Origin: Paragorgia papillata
Lineage: Eukaryota; Cnidaria; Anthozoa; Scleralcyonacea; Coralliidae
Direction: 5' to 3'
Assembly (NCBI GenBank): GCA_035771165.1
Contig: JAWNZC010000179.1
Coordinates: 2,500,001 to 2,564,000, forward strand
DNA length: 64,000 nt
Shown: positions 36,401 to 51,400 of the stretch, in pieces
How the letters are laid out: the number at the start of each line of letters is the position of its first letter
How positions within the stretch are numbered: position 1 is the stretch's first letter
Made by a program: the position numbers and the translations under genes
The notes under the pieces: generated by a model
The model's database searches: none
The model's input: only the letters and a program-made list of their open reading frames with translations
What the model was told of the DNA's origin: nothing

Positions 36401-39400
36401 CCCATTATGCACAGCGAGACTAGGTCCTAGAGGCGATAGTTTTGAGAGGGCCTGCAAATTTTTTCCGGCCGCTGTTCGACAAACGTACGTCCAAACGTAC
36501 GTTTTTCATCCCGGTTCGCTCAGCCGGGATCCCGGCAAATCCAAGACAATTTTTCTCATGTAAACACTCCGTCCCGCTTTGCCGGGACGATATTATGCTG
36601 ACTTTGCAACATTTGTCATGTGATGCAAAAATAAAAATGCCTAGTCGTTTGCCACTGCGAACGTTTTCTCAAGAAATAATCCACTGTAGAAGCTATCAAA
36701 TATACTGGAAGAAAGATAATTCATCTGGCTACAAAATACGTACAGTTTATCTGACCAAATAGCTTAGTTTTCTTTAAAAAAGTGAAATACCGAACATGTC
36801 CAAATAATAGCGGCCGCTATTTTGAAATTCTTTTTCGTATGTATTATAATCTGTCTTCTCCGAATGTTTTCTTGAGAAATAAACCACTGTAGAAGCTATC
36901 AAATATACTGGAAGAAAGATAATTCATCTGGCTACAAGATACGTACAGTTTATCCGACCAAATAGCTTAGTTTCCCTAAAAAAAGCGAAATACCGAACAT
37001 GTCCAACACGAACTAGAGATGCTTGTTGAACGTCCCGGGTGGTAGAACTCATGTAAACCTGGGATGAAAAACGTCCTGTCCCGCCTCCCATATAAACAGC
37101 CCCTAAAGTGTATTTTCGTTGATTATTCCGGCCGAAAGTTGACAAAGTTCAACCGTAATTGCTTTCTTCAATAATTCCTGCATTTTAAAGCTAGGATTCG
37201 TATGTAATAAGTCTTCAATGGCCTTCAAAATCTTCGGATATAGCCATGGCTATTAATAATGGTAGTTAATTATGCAAATTTATTCCGTGCCAAGTTTTGC
37301 CAAATTTTTTACAAGATCTTGCAGGCCCTAAATTCGGCGTGTGTGTCCTGTCCATGATGCAATAGGGCCTGTGGAGGAGGCAGGGGCTGGGCCAAGATGG
37401 CGGCCGGGAACAAATGGCCCTGGCACAGGCTGAGCTATCACCACATCTGATTGGTCGAGATAACATTGGATGTTTTAGGTATTCTGATTGGTGGAAACAA
37501 GGCGGGCGGCAGGCTAACTCGCGGGCATTTGTTTATAGGCTCAAATTATATTAAATAAGTGATACCAGAATTGCTGGCTGTTAAAAACAACTTCAAAATG
37601 AATGAAAAGCTGGCGAAACACCCGTAAAAACGTTGGAAGAATATGTAATGATGGGTCGTGTCATCTCTGTGCGGACTGTGCCCTGGCTGCCATACAACGA
37701 AGTCCATGGGACGGCAATTTAGAGTGTTTTCTAAATCGGGCGAACGAAAGACTTGGTGAACAAAGTCAAAATGTATTTTGGCTGCGAAAGGAAAGTACAC
37801 CACAGGGCAGAATTTACGTGTTTGGCCATTGAGAAGCAGGCTTTTTTCAAACAAGAATTCTCGACTAAACGAAGCCTAAATGTTTATCAAAACGCTGAAT
37901 TGAATCCACCGAAAACTCACGAAAACAAGGCGGCCCGGCCAGACAACGGCAATCCAGTTTCTTGCGAATTTCGTACAACGGTGAAGCAAATGATAAATAC
38001 TAAGCATTTACAGATATTTGTTAAAAGTCTATTTATTTTAATAATTCGACAATGTATTTGGAAATGAATGTTTTGATTGTTTTCAGTTTGGGTCCGTCAA
38101 GCTGAACTAAATATTCAGAAAAAATTGAGCCCGACTAGGCGCGATAAACTTAGTGAAGACTGGGTCCGAGTCAAAAATGAGTCAAAATTTGACTCATTTT
38201 TTGCAGCCTGTGGCAGGGCCATTTGTTCCCGCCATTTTGTTTTTGGCCGCCATCTGGCCCAGCCCCCACAAATGGCCCTGGGGACGAGGTTGGCAGAGGT
38301 TCTTTTTTCGCTTTCTCTTTCGCTATCCGCCCGCAGTCCTTATGTCCAGCTGACGATTTCGACGCATCTCCGACGATCCCCGACATAGCCGATCTCCGAG
38401 AGAACCTCTGCGGAGGAGAGAGACACGGTGCATGTGTGTATGGTTCGTGAAATTTGTCACGCAACAGCGTTCACTGTATGAGGCTGACATTACGCTTCTC
38501 GTCCGTGGCTAACTTTGAGAGTTGCTAACTCGAAAAATATACATCAGACTTGTTTGATCATGAAATTTACATTTACATACATGTAGTGCATGTGGCATGT
38601 TTGCGAACCACGTACAACTTATCATATCACTTTAACTACATCTCATATGCAAACGCTACCACTTAAGAGCACATATGACTACGAATTTTCAACCTTAGCT
38701 CTCCATCTGAGCCTCAGTGGCTCAATGATTAGAGCGTCTAACCGGTCATTAGAAGGTTGCAGGTTCGAATCCTGTCTGGGGCTCAGAAATCTTTTTTGAG
38801 TAATTAAGCTTGACGAACGTCCACCAAACGTCTGTCACATTACACCAAGCTCGCAAACGTACCACATGCCATACACGTATACGTACAACTTAGACCCCGT
38901 TTACACTAGAGCAAAAGTATCCGGATTCACATTGTTTTTTATTCCCATCATGAGGAACAATGTGAATCCGGATACATTTGCTCCAGTGTAAACGGGGCCT
39001 TAATCTTATCGGAGTAATTTTGCCCTCCGTATTAATAAATTAAATAGTTTACCTCAAGAAATGCCCTGGTTTTCTCCGGTCCATCCTTCGATTCTGGATA
39101 CAACGACTCTAAGACCATTTTCCCAACAGCTTGGTTGTCCGTTAAAAAGTCAGGATTAATAAGAGACTGAAGGAAGAGGTTTTCTTTCAGTCTGTTGAAG
39201 CGCTCTTGGTACATCTTTGAATTTCGATCTAAGGCAGACTCGTCAAGTATTCGCATAACCTGAAAAGACGACATAAGTTACAATGAAGTACTGAAGGGTG
39301 ACTGTCGATACTCTGGGCGGTGTCACGGTCTCAGTTATCACCTGGTCTGAGATCTCCCCTTTCTCAGATAATTACTACTTATAGACCGAGCGTGAGGTCT

Positions 39401-42400
39401 GCACTAGTGAAATATCGGACCGACGTTTTTAGTACGAACCGAGCGAGCGAACTATATATAGTACAGACCAAACAAGCGAGGTCAATAAGTGGGTTTATTA
39501 TATGACTATAGAAATGTTGTAAACGTTCTGTGAAAACTCGACAAAGTGTTTTTGGCTTGTATTTGATACCATCTTTCTTGCGAACCATAACACCAAAATG
39601 GCGTATGTTTTCCCATTTTTAAAATACTTTCCGTTTAGCTAGAATCCTGAACTTTCTATCCCAAATAGCATTTTTCAATTCAGGCTTTTGTTTGACATAT
39701 CGCTCAAGGTTGTATACGTTATACGTAGTTGATATTTGAAACACTTGAAATTCTATAATATTTGTGAGAAGTAAATGTTATATTATTACGAACATTGCTA
39801 CGAGCATTTTGAACATTTTAAAAAGTTTCACATCAAACATGCAAACTTAAACTATACATCAAATGAAAGCTTAACACAATTTCCAACAACATACAGCACG
39901 ATATATTTCAACAATGAGTAGTTCTGAAATTATTATCCTTCTTGTTGCATGTATACTAACATGACTTTCATTTTGTTTATAAAATTCTCTCAGCGGTCTG
40001 GAGCGGCCAGTGAACTCTATATAAAGACTGGAACGATACCTCCATAAGGTCGGCCCTATGATTGGGTGAAACCAAACTTCCGTCTGCTGGGGGCAACACA
40101 TGAACGTCTGACCACGTCCAAGGAGCGGTAGAAAACAGACAATGGCCCAGCGAGAATTTTTTATTTTTTTGTAGTTGAACTTCATTTGAATTGATATAAC
40201 GAAGCTAGTATGTATTAGAATCATTGTCCTTTCTGTCTGAGGTATGTTTGCTGGCAAAAATAGATTGAAGCAGGAAATATATTGTCAAACGAAAGCAAAA
40301 TTTTGCTTGGATTGATGGAAACTCCTGACGAAAATTCAGGTTATATTTAGTATTTATTCGTCTTTATTTTATGAATTCTTGCAACCCTATCAAGCTGTGC
40401 CTTTGCTCTTATGAATAGTCTCCTCATACCTTTTGAATCATTGTAAGACCACATATATTTTGATCTTTGATGCCTTTAAAACACTGTCGGTTCGTATTTC
40501 TGTGTTTTGTTCGATTTTTTGACTGTTCAGAAAATTTAATATTTATGGTTTTTATTGATCATGTCAACATCCATATGCTCGACAGATTATAGCCACTAGA
40601 TTTCAGTAGGCCTTAGCCCTGATTAATGCTATCTTTATTTGATTCAAGATAGTTTATAGACTTTTTTCTGGATTTTTGATACCTCAACTGACTCAACACT
40701 TGGAGCTGCCCTACAAAAAAATCAAGAGATCCGCGCGGTTTCGGACTCAAAATGTGTTTTTTGTCAAATATTCAAGCTACGTTTTTGCTGCTAAAAGCCT
40801 TTAGAAGAAGTATATATTACTGTAGCATGTTTGCATTTCTTTGTAATTGGTTCATAACAAAATATAACTTAAAAAATAAAGATTTTCTTGCATATAAAGA
40901 GGACTGGGGCCGCCCTGCATGTCAGCCTCCATGACGGCTTCAAAATTTGGTTTGTAGGTATCGTTCCAGTCCTTATATAGAGTTCACTGGGAGCGGCAGA
41001 TTGCAGACCGCTCAGGAACCAATTGCTGGATTTCACGTTCCGGACTGCTCACGAAAATAATAGTCATTTATTATATAAAATAGAGTGTTTTATTGATTTT
41101 TCCGCCAATAATAAGTGATAATCTCACATGTTCAATTATTTATGATAATCGCACATGCGACGATTATCGCTGAATCAGCATTATAGTTTAATGCAATTTT
41201 TGCAAGGCAATAGGACAATTTTTTTATGTAATAAACAGAACAATACATGGATGCTTGGAAATATGAAATTTATTTCTCCTGGTCAACACTCGAAATAAAT
41301 TTCATACTTCCGCACATCCATGTATTATTCTCTATATAATAATAAACAATTATTAGATGAGAGGGCTTCCCCAGAGGTGAATAAAGTGAATACGACCGTC
41401 TGGCGTTAGCCAGAATAAAATACCAAAGACCAATTCTGACAGGAAAGAGTTAAAAGTAGTACATTAACAAAACCGTGAAAAAATCCGCAATCGTTTGCAA
41501 CTAAGAATTTATTCAATGATTCATCAACGTTGCGAAGCTTCCTAGCTTAAGCCTGGTTTCCATATAGCCGTAAGAGCCGGCGGCATGGCTGCGGCAATGG
41601 TCCAATCATAGACAGTGCTGAATTAGCCAGCAATAAAAAGCTGTATGCGATTGGACCAGTCAACAAACATTAGTTTATTCATGCATAAATTATCTTTGAT
41701 GTGCCGCGGTTAATATATAGGTTATTGACCTTGCATATTAAATGACCTACTATATCGCTTTAAAACTACGTCTAGAATACCATTTTTTTGTTAAATAACG
41801 ACAAATATCGTCTGTGTCATGAATAAACTAAGTCGGTTAGTGACCTTAACCTCGGTCACTAACCTATACTTACCACATTCTCTGATCTGTTAATTCTGTG
41901 AAGAGTTTGTCTATCTATATTCTATAGTGATTTTCATCGAGTGACTTTATGACATTCGCAATAAATCAGTTGACAGGAAGTAAACAATTTTCATATATTT
42001 CTCGTACGTGATTGGCTCATGTCATAATTGAGAAAAGGGGGTGGAATTATTTTCTGAATAGCATGGCGGCAGGCGTTTCCTCAGCTCGCCTCGCCCTTCC
42101 CACTACCGAAACGATTGCACTGCAGGCTAGATACAGAGCGTAATATGTTATGGGACAGGTTTATTGATAAATTGCCTATAGATGTATCCGCGGCCTTGCA
42201 GATTGGTGACGTATGAGGAGTAACGGATAGTTTTACGCAATATCAAAATCAGTTTCAATTAAGGACAGCTAGATATATATCTACAATATACAAACTTTAT
42301 CTTTGTAATTAATGTACCATCATAAATAGTTACTTTTTTATGTAAATACGTACAAAAAATCCTCTATTAAGGGGACAATAAAGAATTGTACTCTACTCCA

Positions 42401-45400
42401 CTCGACCATTTTCAAAAATTAAATTTAACCTCATAATGATAATCTGTCTATCATACCTCACTTCCATTCACAGTAGAGTTTAAAAATTCCTCTGTGATGT
42501 TTTCAGGAATTGATAAATTTTTCACCATAAACTGTCTGAAATTACTAGGATCTTTCCAAATATCCGCTAATAAGAAATCTACAAAAAAACAAACATACAT
42601 CCATAGTTAAAGTCACTTGCTCAGGAGAAAGCAGAGATCAAAGTTTACAAAACCCTAATCAGTAACGAGCAAGGAAACAAAGGGGTGTTTACATGAGGCC
42701 GGCTTAAACTCGGACCGGCCTGAATTTTGCATTTCGGTCTTTGTTTACATGAGGGCGGCCTTGAAATTATATAGACATGCTTCCTCTGTTGCTTCAAGAT
42801 TTGTGTCAATTGTCTTCCAGCTCGTGACCGCCAGAGAAGCAATTACTTCATGTGGATTTGACACCGATCTCATTAAAAACAATGTATCGAGTTAAAAAGC
42901 TTTTTTTCGTGGCCCAAATCGGTTCGAATTAGACTTCGATTCTGTTTACATGGAAAGCCGGCCTGAAAATAGGCCGGCCTCAAAATTTCGGTCTACACGC
43001 GTAAAAACGCACAACTTGTTCACGGTTGTCAACAGGCGTGAACAATGTTGTGCTGCTCGCCGTGAACAATGTTGTGCTGCTCGCCGTGAACAAGTTGTCC
43101 ACTTATGGTTCGAACAACTTGCTCACGGAAAAATCAACAGTCATGAACAAGTTGTTCCAACAGCACATTTTTATAGCCAAACGTTGCCAGCGTTGTTCGC
43201 ACATGATACAACATGTTGTAACAGCATGACGAAATAACAACGATGAACAACAATGGTGAACATGGTTGATGTATCAACACGTTCTTCGGTTGTTACAACA
43301 TGCGTGAACAACGGTTGTTTCATCAAGCTGTAACAACTTGTTGAAACAATGATGAACAATGTTGTTCATTTATCAATGTTGTTCACATATGTCAACAAGT
43401 TGTTACAGCATTGTACATTGTTCAGGCAACAATGCGTTTACACGGTGCCGGTATAATATAATGACGGATTAGCATACGACTATTCTCTTCCAATGAGAAT
43501 TGAGAAGACTTTGTGAATACTGCTGACCCGAATACTGTGGTCGTATATATCGTGATTACCGTCATCAAACTGTTACGGCACGGGCGTTTACACGATACCG
43601 GTTAGTGTTCCGTTTTCATTTCATGCCGTCAAGGAACCCGTCTTCATTTTGTGCCGTTTTCATGTCATTTTTGTGCCGGTATCGTGTAAACGCAAGGCCT
43701 AAACAGCAGGATTTTGTTCCGTTTTCAAATTGTACCGGCATCGTGTAAACGGGGTCTAAAGCAAACGACGATGCGTTTTAATACGCATTCTTACTGATAC
43801 GCTATTCACAGACACTCTATAATACGGTACTTAAATTCGGCAGTTGTAGACGGCCAGCCAAGGCTTCAAAATATTACTTTTGATGGCATTTTTTGTTACA
43901 AGCAGGCAACCATGCCAAATCGTACCGGATAGTGCATACTTTGAAGGTGAGGGGAGTTGCCATCTGTAATTATTGATTTATATACTAAAATATAGAGCTT
44001 TTTGAAAGTACAATGTGATGGATGTGACATCTGTAAAGAGCTGTCTAATATACGCGTTTGTGTTTTATTTGAATTGCTAAATTCAGAATGCATCCAATCA
44101 GCGTGCGAAGAACAGCCATAACAAGCAGCCAACTTTTTGTTACAAGCAGGCAACCACCATAGAAATGTAGCTTAGACATTGATCAAGATGACTAGACCGG
44201 TTGCCTTTCGTGTATCACAAGATAGCACTGTTGAACCGCCAGAACCGGTGAGTTAATTGTCTAAGGAACAATATAAGTAACACTACACTGTAGTGCAAAA
44301 GCTCAGCTTTATAACAGTAGATATACATGCATGGCGGTATCGGCAAATTATCAAAATAAAACGAAGTAATTTACGAATACGAGACTTTCCTGTAGCTGCC
44401 AGATATAATAAATTTCTGATTCTTTGCAAGCTTATATGTTGTTGTAGCTTTTCTTCGAAGTGTTATATTTAGGTGTATTTACGCCATATTTCTTGTTTGT
44501 TTATGATTGTGAGTTATGTGAATTAGGTTAATCATAACTTCACGCACGCTGATTGGATGCATTCTGAAGTGAGCCATTCAAAATAAAACAACAACGTAGT
44601 TTGCATGACTCCACAGAAATCCCATCAATTCCAATGTGTTTTTAAAAAACCATAAATTTTAGTATATAAATTCAAAATTACAGCTGGCAACCCCCCTCAC
44701 GTTCAAAGTATATATTATCCGATACGATCTGGCATGGTTGCCTGCTTGTAACAAAAAATGCCATCAACGGTGTTTTTGAGACACTTTTATGGAGGTTGGC
44801 CGGCCGTCTATTCCGAGATTTCTCCCCTTGACGAGTAAATCGTCTGGCGTTAGACAGAGTAAAAAGATAAAGTTGTAACGATGCGCATGAAAGGGTTAAG
44901 TCGGTCTTATTTGAAAGAACACTTAAAATGATAGAGTAACATATTTTGCAGGTTTTTGTTTCCTTGCTTCGTTTTTGAGATACTTCAGTTTGTTTGATAT
45001 GCAAATTACACATTCTGACGTCACACGCCTGCATAATGAGTTATCGAAAAAAGTTATATATATATATATATATCTTTACTATTGTCACATATAATCACTC
45101 GAAAATCTACGTGTTTAGTGTTCTGGGCGGAACACACGCACTTGCTTCCTTCGAATTATTTTGGTTTGATTATAGCAAAGATATAACTTTTTTCGATAAC
45201 TCGTTATGCACATGTGACGTCAAAATGTTTAATTTGCATATCAAACAAACTGAAATATCCCAAGAGCAAAGCAAGGAAACGAAAACCTGCAAACGATGTT
45301 ACTCTATCATTTTAAGTGTTCTTTCAAATAGGACAGCCTTAATTTTCGTTTCATAGGCATTTTAAAGTATGTATTTTAAACTTTTTAGATCTGCATTTGC

Positions 45401-48400
45401 TTTTTGAGTAATCTCAACAACATCATAAAGAGCGACTCTATATCTGGAAAAAAAGGTGGCAGGGGCAATTTCCCCCCACTCAAAGAATAAATTATCTTGT
45501 TATGTGGCTAAATGTAATTTAGGCAAGGTAAAAAAGGGTTCAATGCTAGTCAGCGGTCACTCGTGATAATATGTGGGGTTTATCTCAGCGCTCGTCAAAG
45601 TCTTGTCAGCGTGGTCTGAGCTTGACTTGCGCTCATCAAAGTCTTGTCAGCGTGGTCTGAGCCAATCTCGTTCCCAGAGCCCACGTTCCCCACACGGGAA
45701 ACGAGACACTCTGGGATAATCCGTTTCACATCGATATTTCATTGGCTGATGAGCACAGTGAACTCTATATAACTCTTCTTCCGGATAACAAGAATCCTGT
45801 GATGGCGTGAACGGATTATCCCAGAGTCTCTCGTTTCCCGCCCGCTGGGTAAGGGGAACGTGGGCTCTGGGAACGAGATTGGGTCTGAGCTTGACTGGTT
45901 TTGTGCGCGCTATCTATTTATTAGATATTTGGTCAGTGGTCACTCATTTATAATATTGGGGATTATCTCAGCGCTCATCAAAGTCTTGTCAGCGTGGTCT
46001 GAGCTTGACTGGTTTTGCGCGCGCTGTTTAGTGACCCACCCACCCACTCCTGATAGAATGCAAGGCTAAGTATATATATTTCCACTGCTTTGACAGTGTG
46101 CCTGGTACCTGGAGGTGGGCTGTGGCGGGGTTGCCATGGTTACCTCTGATCAGGGGGTGGCATCTCCCCTGTGGCTTGGCACCAATCTTCCAATAACGTC
46201 AATTGGCGATCTATTTTTAAAGATCTTTACAAAATTTTACAAAACAAAATTTTACCTAACTTTTTCAGTGAAAAAGCATTTCTACAGTCGTGTACATGTA
46301 AATAGTTACCTAGAATGTCGCATAGCTGTTGGCAACATTTTCGTAGGATGCAACGACAATCTGTGCGGTATTTTAGTAAGATCTTGCTAAGAGATTTTCG
46401 CCAAAATCCTGGCAAGATTACCCCAAGATCTTGCCATGACCTTGACAATTATTTCATAAAAGTGCTATCATGATCTTGGCAAGATCGTCTCAATATTTTG
46501 CCATGATCTTGGCAAGATCTTCCCATGATTTTAGGGATCGTGGAGCTAGGGGTGGGTGCTGAAAAAGTCAGGTAAAATTTTGTTTTGTAGTCTTGTGAGG
46601 ATCTCAGCAAGATTTTGCAAAGATCTTGCCAAGATAATTTATACTTTGATCCTTGCTTCCAAGTTCCTGGCAAGATCTTGCCAAGTTTTTAATAAGATCT
46701 TGGCAAGATCTTACAAGATATTGCCAACCTGGGATTTAGAGATGAGCCGATTAATCGGAAACTAATCTGCAAAGCCGATTAATCGGCCAATTTAAAATAA
46801 TCGGTAATCGGCCGATTATTGTGTAATAATCGGCAAAATAATCGGTGCATGTCTTAAATGAAGCTTTTCATGAACGACGCAAACACATACCATAAGTCCG
46901 TAACTGCATAAGCCCAAACACAATAGTCCTTATTTCACAATGATTACAGAGCATTTCACATAACTCTTGACGGAAGAGTTCCGAAGTTCGTTTGTTATTT
47001 CGGATGTTTGCCACAAAGTTTACCAACTTCGCAAATTCGTTACGTATAGCAGTCGATCAAATGCAATATTTGTCACCAACTTTGGAAACAATGAACCGGA
47101 ACTTTGGAACTCTTCTGTCAAAAGATTTGTGAAACGCTTTGAAAAGTTTAAATTTTAAAATCAACACGAGAAAATGGCAAAACAATTTCAAAATACAGTG
47201 ACTACTGATTACTAAACAAAACAGGAATCATCAAACAAGCACTTTCGCTTAAGGCCTTTTCACGATAATGCTTGAGATTAGTTTCAGTGGATAACAATTG
47301 TTGTATTACAAAGATTTGTCTCGTTTTTTGACTTTTAATTGCCATACTTCTCTGATAATAGCGTATCGCATACCGAAATTGATTCTCAAAACACGCAAAA
47401 CTAATCATCACAAAAACTGTTATATTTCAAAAATCTTGCTTGCAATTTAGCAATCCTATACAACATCGCGAAACTGCGCAGAGACTGTTAACCAACAACG
47501 TAGCACTAACCGGCATATGCCGATTAATCGGCCGATTAATCACGTTTCTCTGTGACGAAGGGCCTTCGCTCGAAACGTTAGATTCCTACGTTCTCTGTTT
47601 CGGCAGTATATCTAACCTTACTATATTTCGATTGTTGTTTCAACACTGCCTACGCAGCACGCTACTTTTATTTCACTATTTGTATTAATCGGCCACCAAA
47701 TAATCGGCTTCAGTAATCGGCAATTTTCGTAATCGACTCATCTCTACTGGGATTGGTTACTTATAGATCACTTGCACTTATTCCATATAGGTCAATATCA
47801 ATATCAATATCAATAGTACTTATAGGCGTACGCGCAATTTTATCCAGGGGGAGCGGTGAACCATTTGCCCAAAAGTCTCACAAGATGCCCAAATTTTTGC
47901 GAAACAATCGAAAAGAAACGATGGTCATACGATGCACTAACATAGGTCTACATATGAAGTGAAAATAATCTTACATTTGAATCCACAGTGAAAATATTCT
48001 TACATACGAATCTATAATATAGATCACGTTACAAGTGGAAACTTTTTAAAAACCCTTTCCCAAATTTCTCTTGCTGCCCCCAAAAAAACTGACTTGCCCC
48101 AAATTTGGGGGTCTGCAGCCCCCCGGCCCGTACGCCTATGATAATATTTTACATGGACAAACGTTGTCCCTGGAAGAAGGGTCACCCTGCCCCCGAGCTA
48201 CCCTGGGGGAGCCAACTTTGTGTTCATTTTACTTAGTCTCGACAGCGATCGTTTACATGGTGAATTTCATATTTGTCTCGGGTAGTAGGGTCACCCTGGG
48301 GTAGGGTCACCCTCTTTGCGAGGTAGGGTTACCCTAGGGGGCGAGATAAAGTTGACTCGCCTACCCGAGGCAAAACTGCGAAACAAAATGGCGGCAGAAA

Positions 48401-51400
48401 GTGAAACAATTGATAGAGCAGCAAATACGAAGCGGAAAAGATGGTCTTGGTCTCCAACAATGGTTGAAAACGTGATAATTGGCCGGAAGAAGTATAAAAG
48501 CTTCTGTGAGTTTAATTCTATCGTTTAATTCTAACAGTACAGTTACAGTTTCTTCCCGACGATCGGCTATCTTAAATTAGATGCATTAAACTACTGTATA
48601 CCCAGTCCTCCAGGCTTAAACCGATTCAGAAGTCATAATCTAATTCCTCATGTAAACACACGACAAAGTTGTCTCGGGGGGTAGGGTGTCCCCATAGAAA
48701 TAATAGACCTAGAATGCGGGCTCCTATCTCCTGTCAGTCAAAAAATTGTCGCCACAAAATGGCGGATTTATAAGGGCAAAAGGAACTCGCCCTAGGACTT
48801 TTTAACAGTTTTTTACACGGCCGCGGTTGATAACTGGTGTGGAGTGGACGATGGATGTATTTCAGCACTGAATTTCTTTGTTTTTTTACGCCAGGAAATT
48901 TACTGGATTAGTGAATTTAAAGATAAAGGCATGTGAAGTGCAATATCCTTCGCAAAAACATTTCGAACATCAAACTCCGGATATAGAAATGGCGACGAAA
49001 GTGGCCTTTTAATACGAATGTCGAATGGTTTTAGTGTTTTTACTGTTTTACATTATATATATTTTAATGATTCCCACTTGCCAATCTGTATGTGATTTAT
49101 ACTGAATGTGTGTTCTTTTTTATCCAATCTAATAGGGATTCTAGCTTGTGATTTTTGAAATATAAAATATGTTTATGCACCTATCATACTTTTTATACAT
49201 CAGTCTTTTCGACATCTATTTATATTGACATCTTAAATCCGTGTTTTTCCTAAGATTTTCTCCTAGTTTCCATTACGTATTTGATTATTTTCTTTTCTTT
49301 TAAACGGGCTTCCTTTGATGCAGACAATTTCTGAGTTTCAAGTTTAGCATGAGCCTATCTTTTTGTTGCTTTTTGTAATTGTGGTGAATTGATCGAAATA
49401 TAATTTTGAACTTATAGTTTTTAGTACGTTTAACAAAGCAAGTGTCTTGCAAATTGTTTTATTTTATGCTAATGTGTATGTGGCTGATTTGTTGTCATGC
49501 ATGTATCCAATTTATCCCTGAAACGTCCTCCAATTCTTTATTTTGAGAGGCGATCATTGTTGTATATATATATCCCACCCCTTGCAAAATTCAAAATGGC
49601 GGATCTATAAGGGCAAAATAAATTTAATTTGGACACCTGTCACGTGACAGAGCACGCATTCTAGGTCTATTATTTCTATGGGTGTCCCCCTTACCCGAGC
49701 CAACTTTTAGTCCATGTAAACGGCCCCTTAAACGGTGGAATCATCAGTTTAACTATTTACATACAAAACAATATAGAAGAATAGGTATATAACATAACAA
49801 AACTACAACATTGATAAAAGAAAAGAAATAAATATAACTGTTTTACATATGATTGCCGTGGAAATCCGATAATCAGGATAAGTTACTTATTTCTGTTTTA
49901 AACTTTCTGAGAGAGGTGATATTCCTCGCCCACCGAGGTAGATTATTCCAGAGTTGTGCTCCATTGTATAGCTAAAACTTTGTTTTAAATAATCAGTACG
50001 CGGCATGGCTAATGTGCATGAGAAGCCTCTCCGAATTTCTTAAAGAATAAACTGCGGTGGAGGACAAATGCTTATAAACAATAACATTTTCATTATTTGT
50101 TTTGTTGAATGTTGGAATTTGAAGTTGTCCTCCAGATCCACCGTTTTGACATCACGACGTGCAAGAGATATGCAGGCAATCACAAAACTCGTTAATATCT
50201 ATATTAGGTACAGGACTCTATTCCAAAAATAGTGACCACTTGATGTATAGGAATTAATAGAAGAGTTGACCCCAATATAATGCCGAAACCTAACCTCGCA
50301 CAGGGGGGTGTTCTCCCATCCGCTAACCCCGACCAACCTCCCCTAATAGTCTCAGAAATTTATGGACAGTATGGACAGCCAGACACAGGGCTAAAGAGCG
50401 TTGCTCTGATTAGCGTCAAAAGCGTTGTGTCAAAACGGTACGGTGCAGTAGGTGCAATTAGAAAATATTACGCTACATTGTAAGACATTACGTTACCTTT
50501 ATAAGTAATAGCATCAAAAGAGGTATATTACCTATTAATGAGGGTCATTTAGTAAAAAATCGAGCGGGACGTTTAATAGCTAATGTACCTCGTTTTATGC
50601 TATTCCTTTGTAATATCATGTTTGCGGGAATTTCTTTTGTTGTCACCTCCATTGACGTCAAACCGGGTATGATTAGTTCTAATCAGACCTGGTTTGTGGT
50701 CAACGGAGGTAGGATTAGTAAAAATTACTTTTAATGAGGTATATTAGTTGTTAATGAGCTGTGAGGACAAAAGAAATTCCCGCAAACATGATATTATGTT
50801 AGATATTACCTTACATCGTAAGACATTACGCTACGTTGTGAGACACTACGCTACATTGTAAGACATTACGCTACATTGTAAGACATTACGCTACGTTGTA
50901 AGACATTACGCTACATTGTAAGACATCACGCTACATTGTAAGACATTACGCTACATTGTAAGACATCACGCTACATTGTAAGACATACGCTACATTGTAA
51001 GACATTACGCTACATTGTAAGACATTACGCTACATTGTAAGAAATTGCGCTACATTGTAAGACATCGCGCTACATTGTAAGACATTACGCTACATTGTAA
51101 GACATTACGCTACATTAACATTGTAAGATATTGCGCTACATTGTAAGACATCACGCTACATTGTAAGACATTACGCTACGTTGTAAGACATTACGCTACA
51201 TTGTAAGACATTGCGCTACATTGTAAGACATTACGCTACGTTGTTAGACATTACGCTACGTTATTTAAGACGTTATGCTTCTTCAAACTGGTGAACAAAC
51301 AAGGCCCGTAGCAAACTGCGCAACTCAATGACTCAAGGCGCATGGTACCTCAAACGGCTAAGCATCAAATCAAGTCATACTGACAAGTACCTTTTACTGC

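Noticed and set aside
44994..45356. 120-codon frame overlapping a TTAA MITE
   Set aside because: Lies wholly in palindromic MITE sequence, and the equivalent frame is broken in sister copies.
48387..48528. Short SANT/Myb-like frame [20 protein letters not shown]
   Set aside because: Too short, no conserved tryptophan spacing beyond the first, and it lies in a repeat; function not assigned.
50810..51262. CRISPR-like array
   Set aside because: Units are contiguous 20-mers with no unique spacers, and the DNA is eukaryotic.
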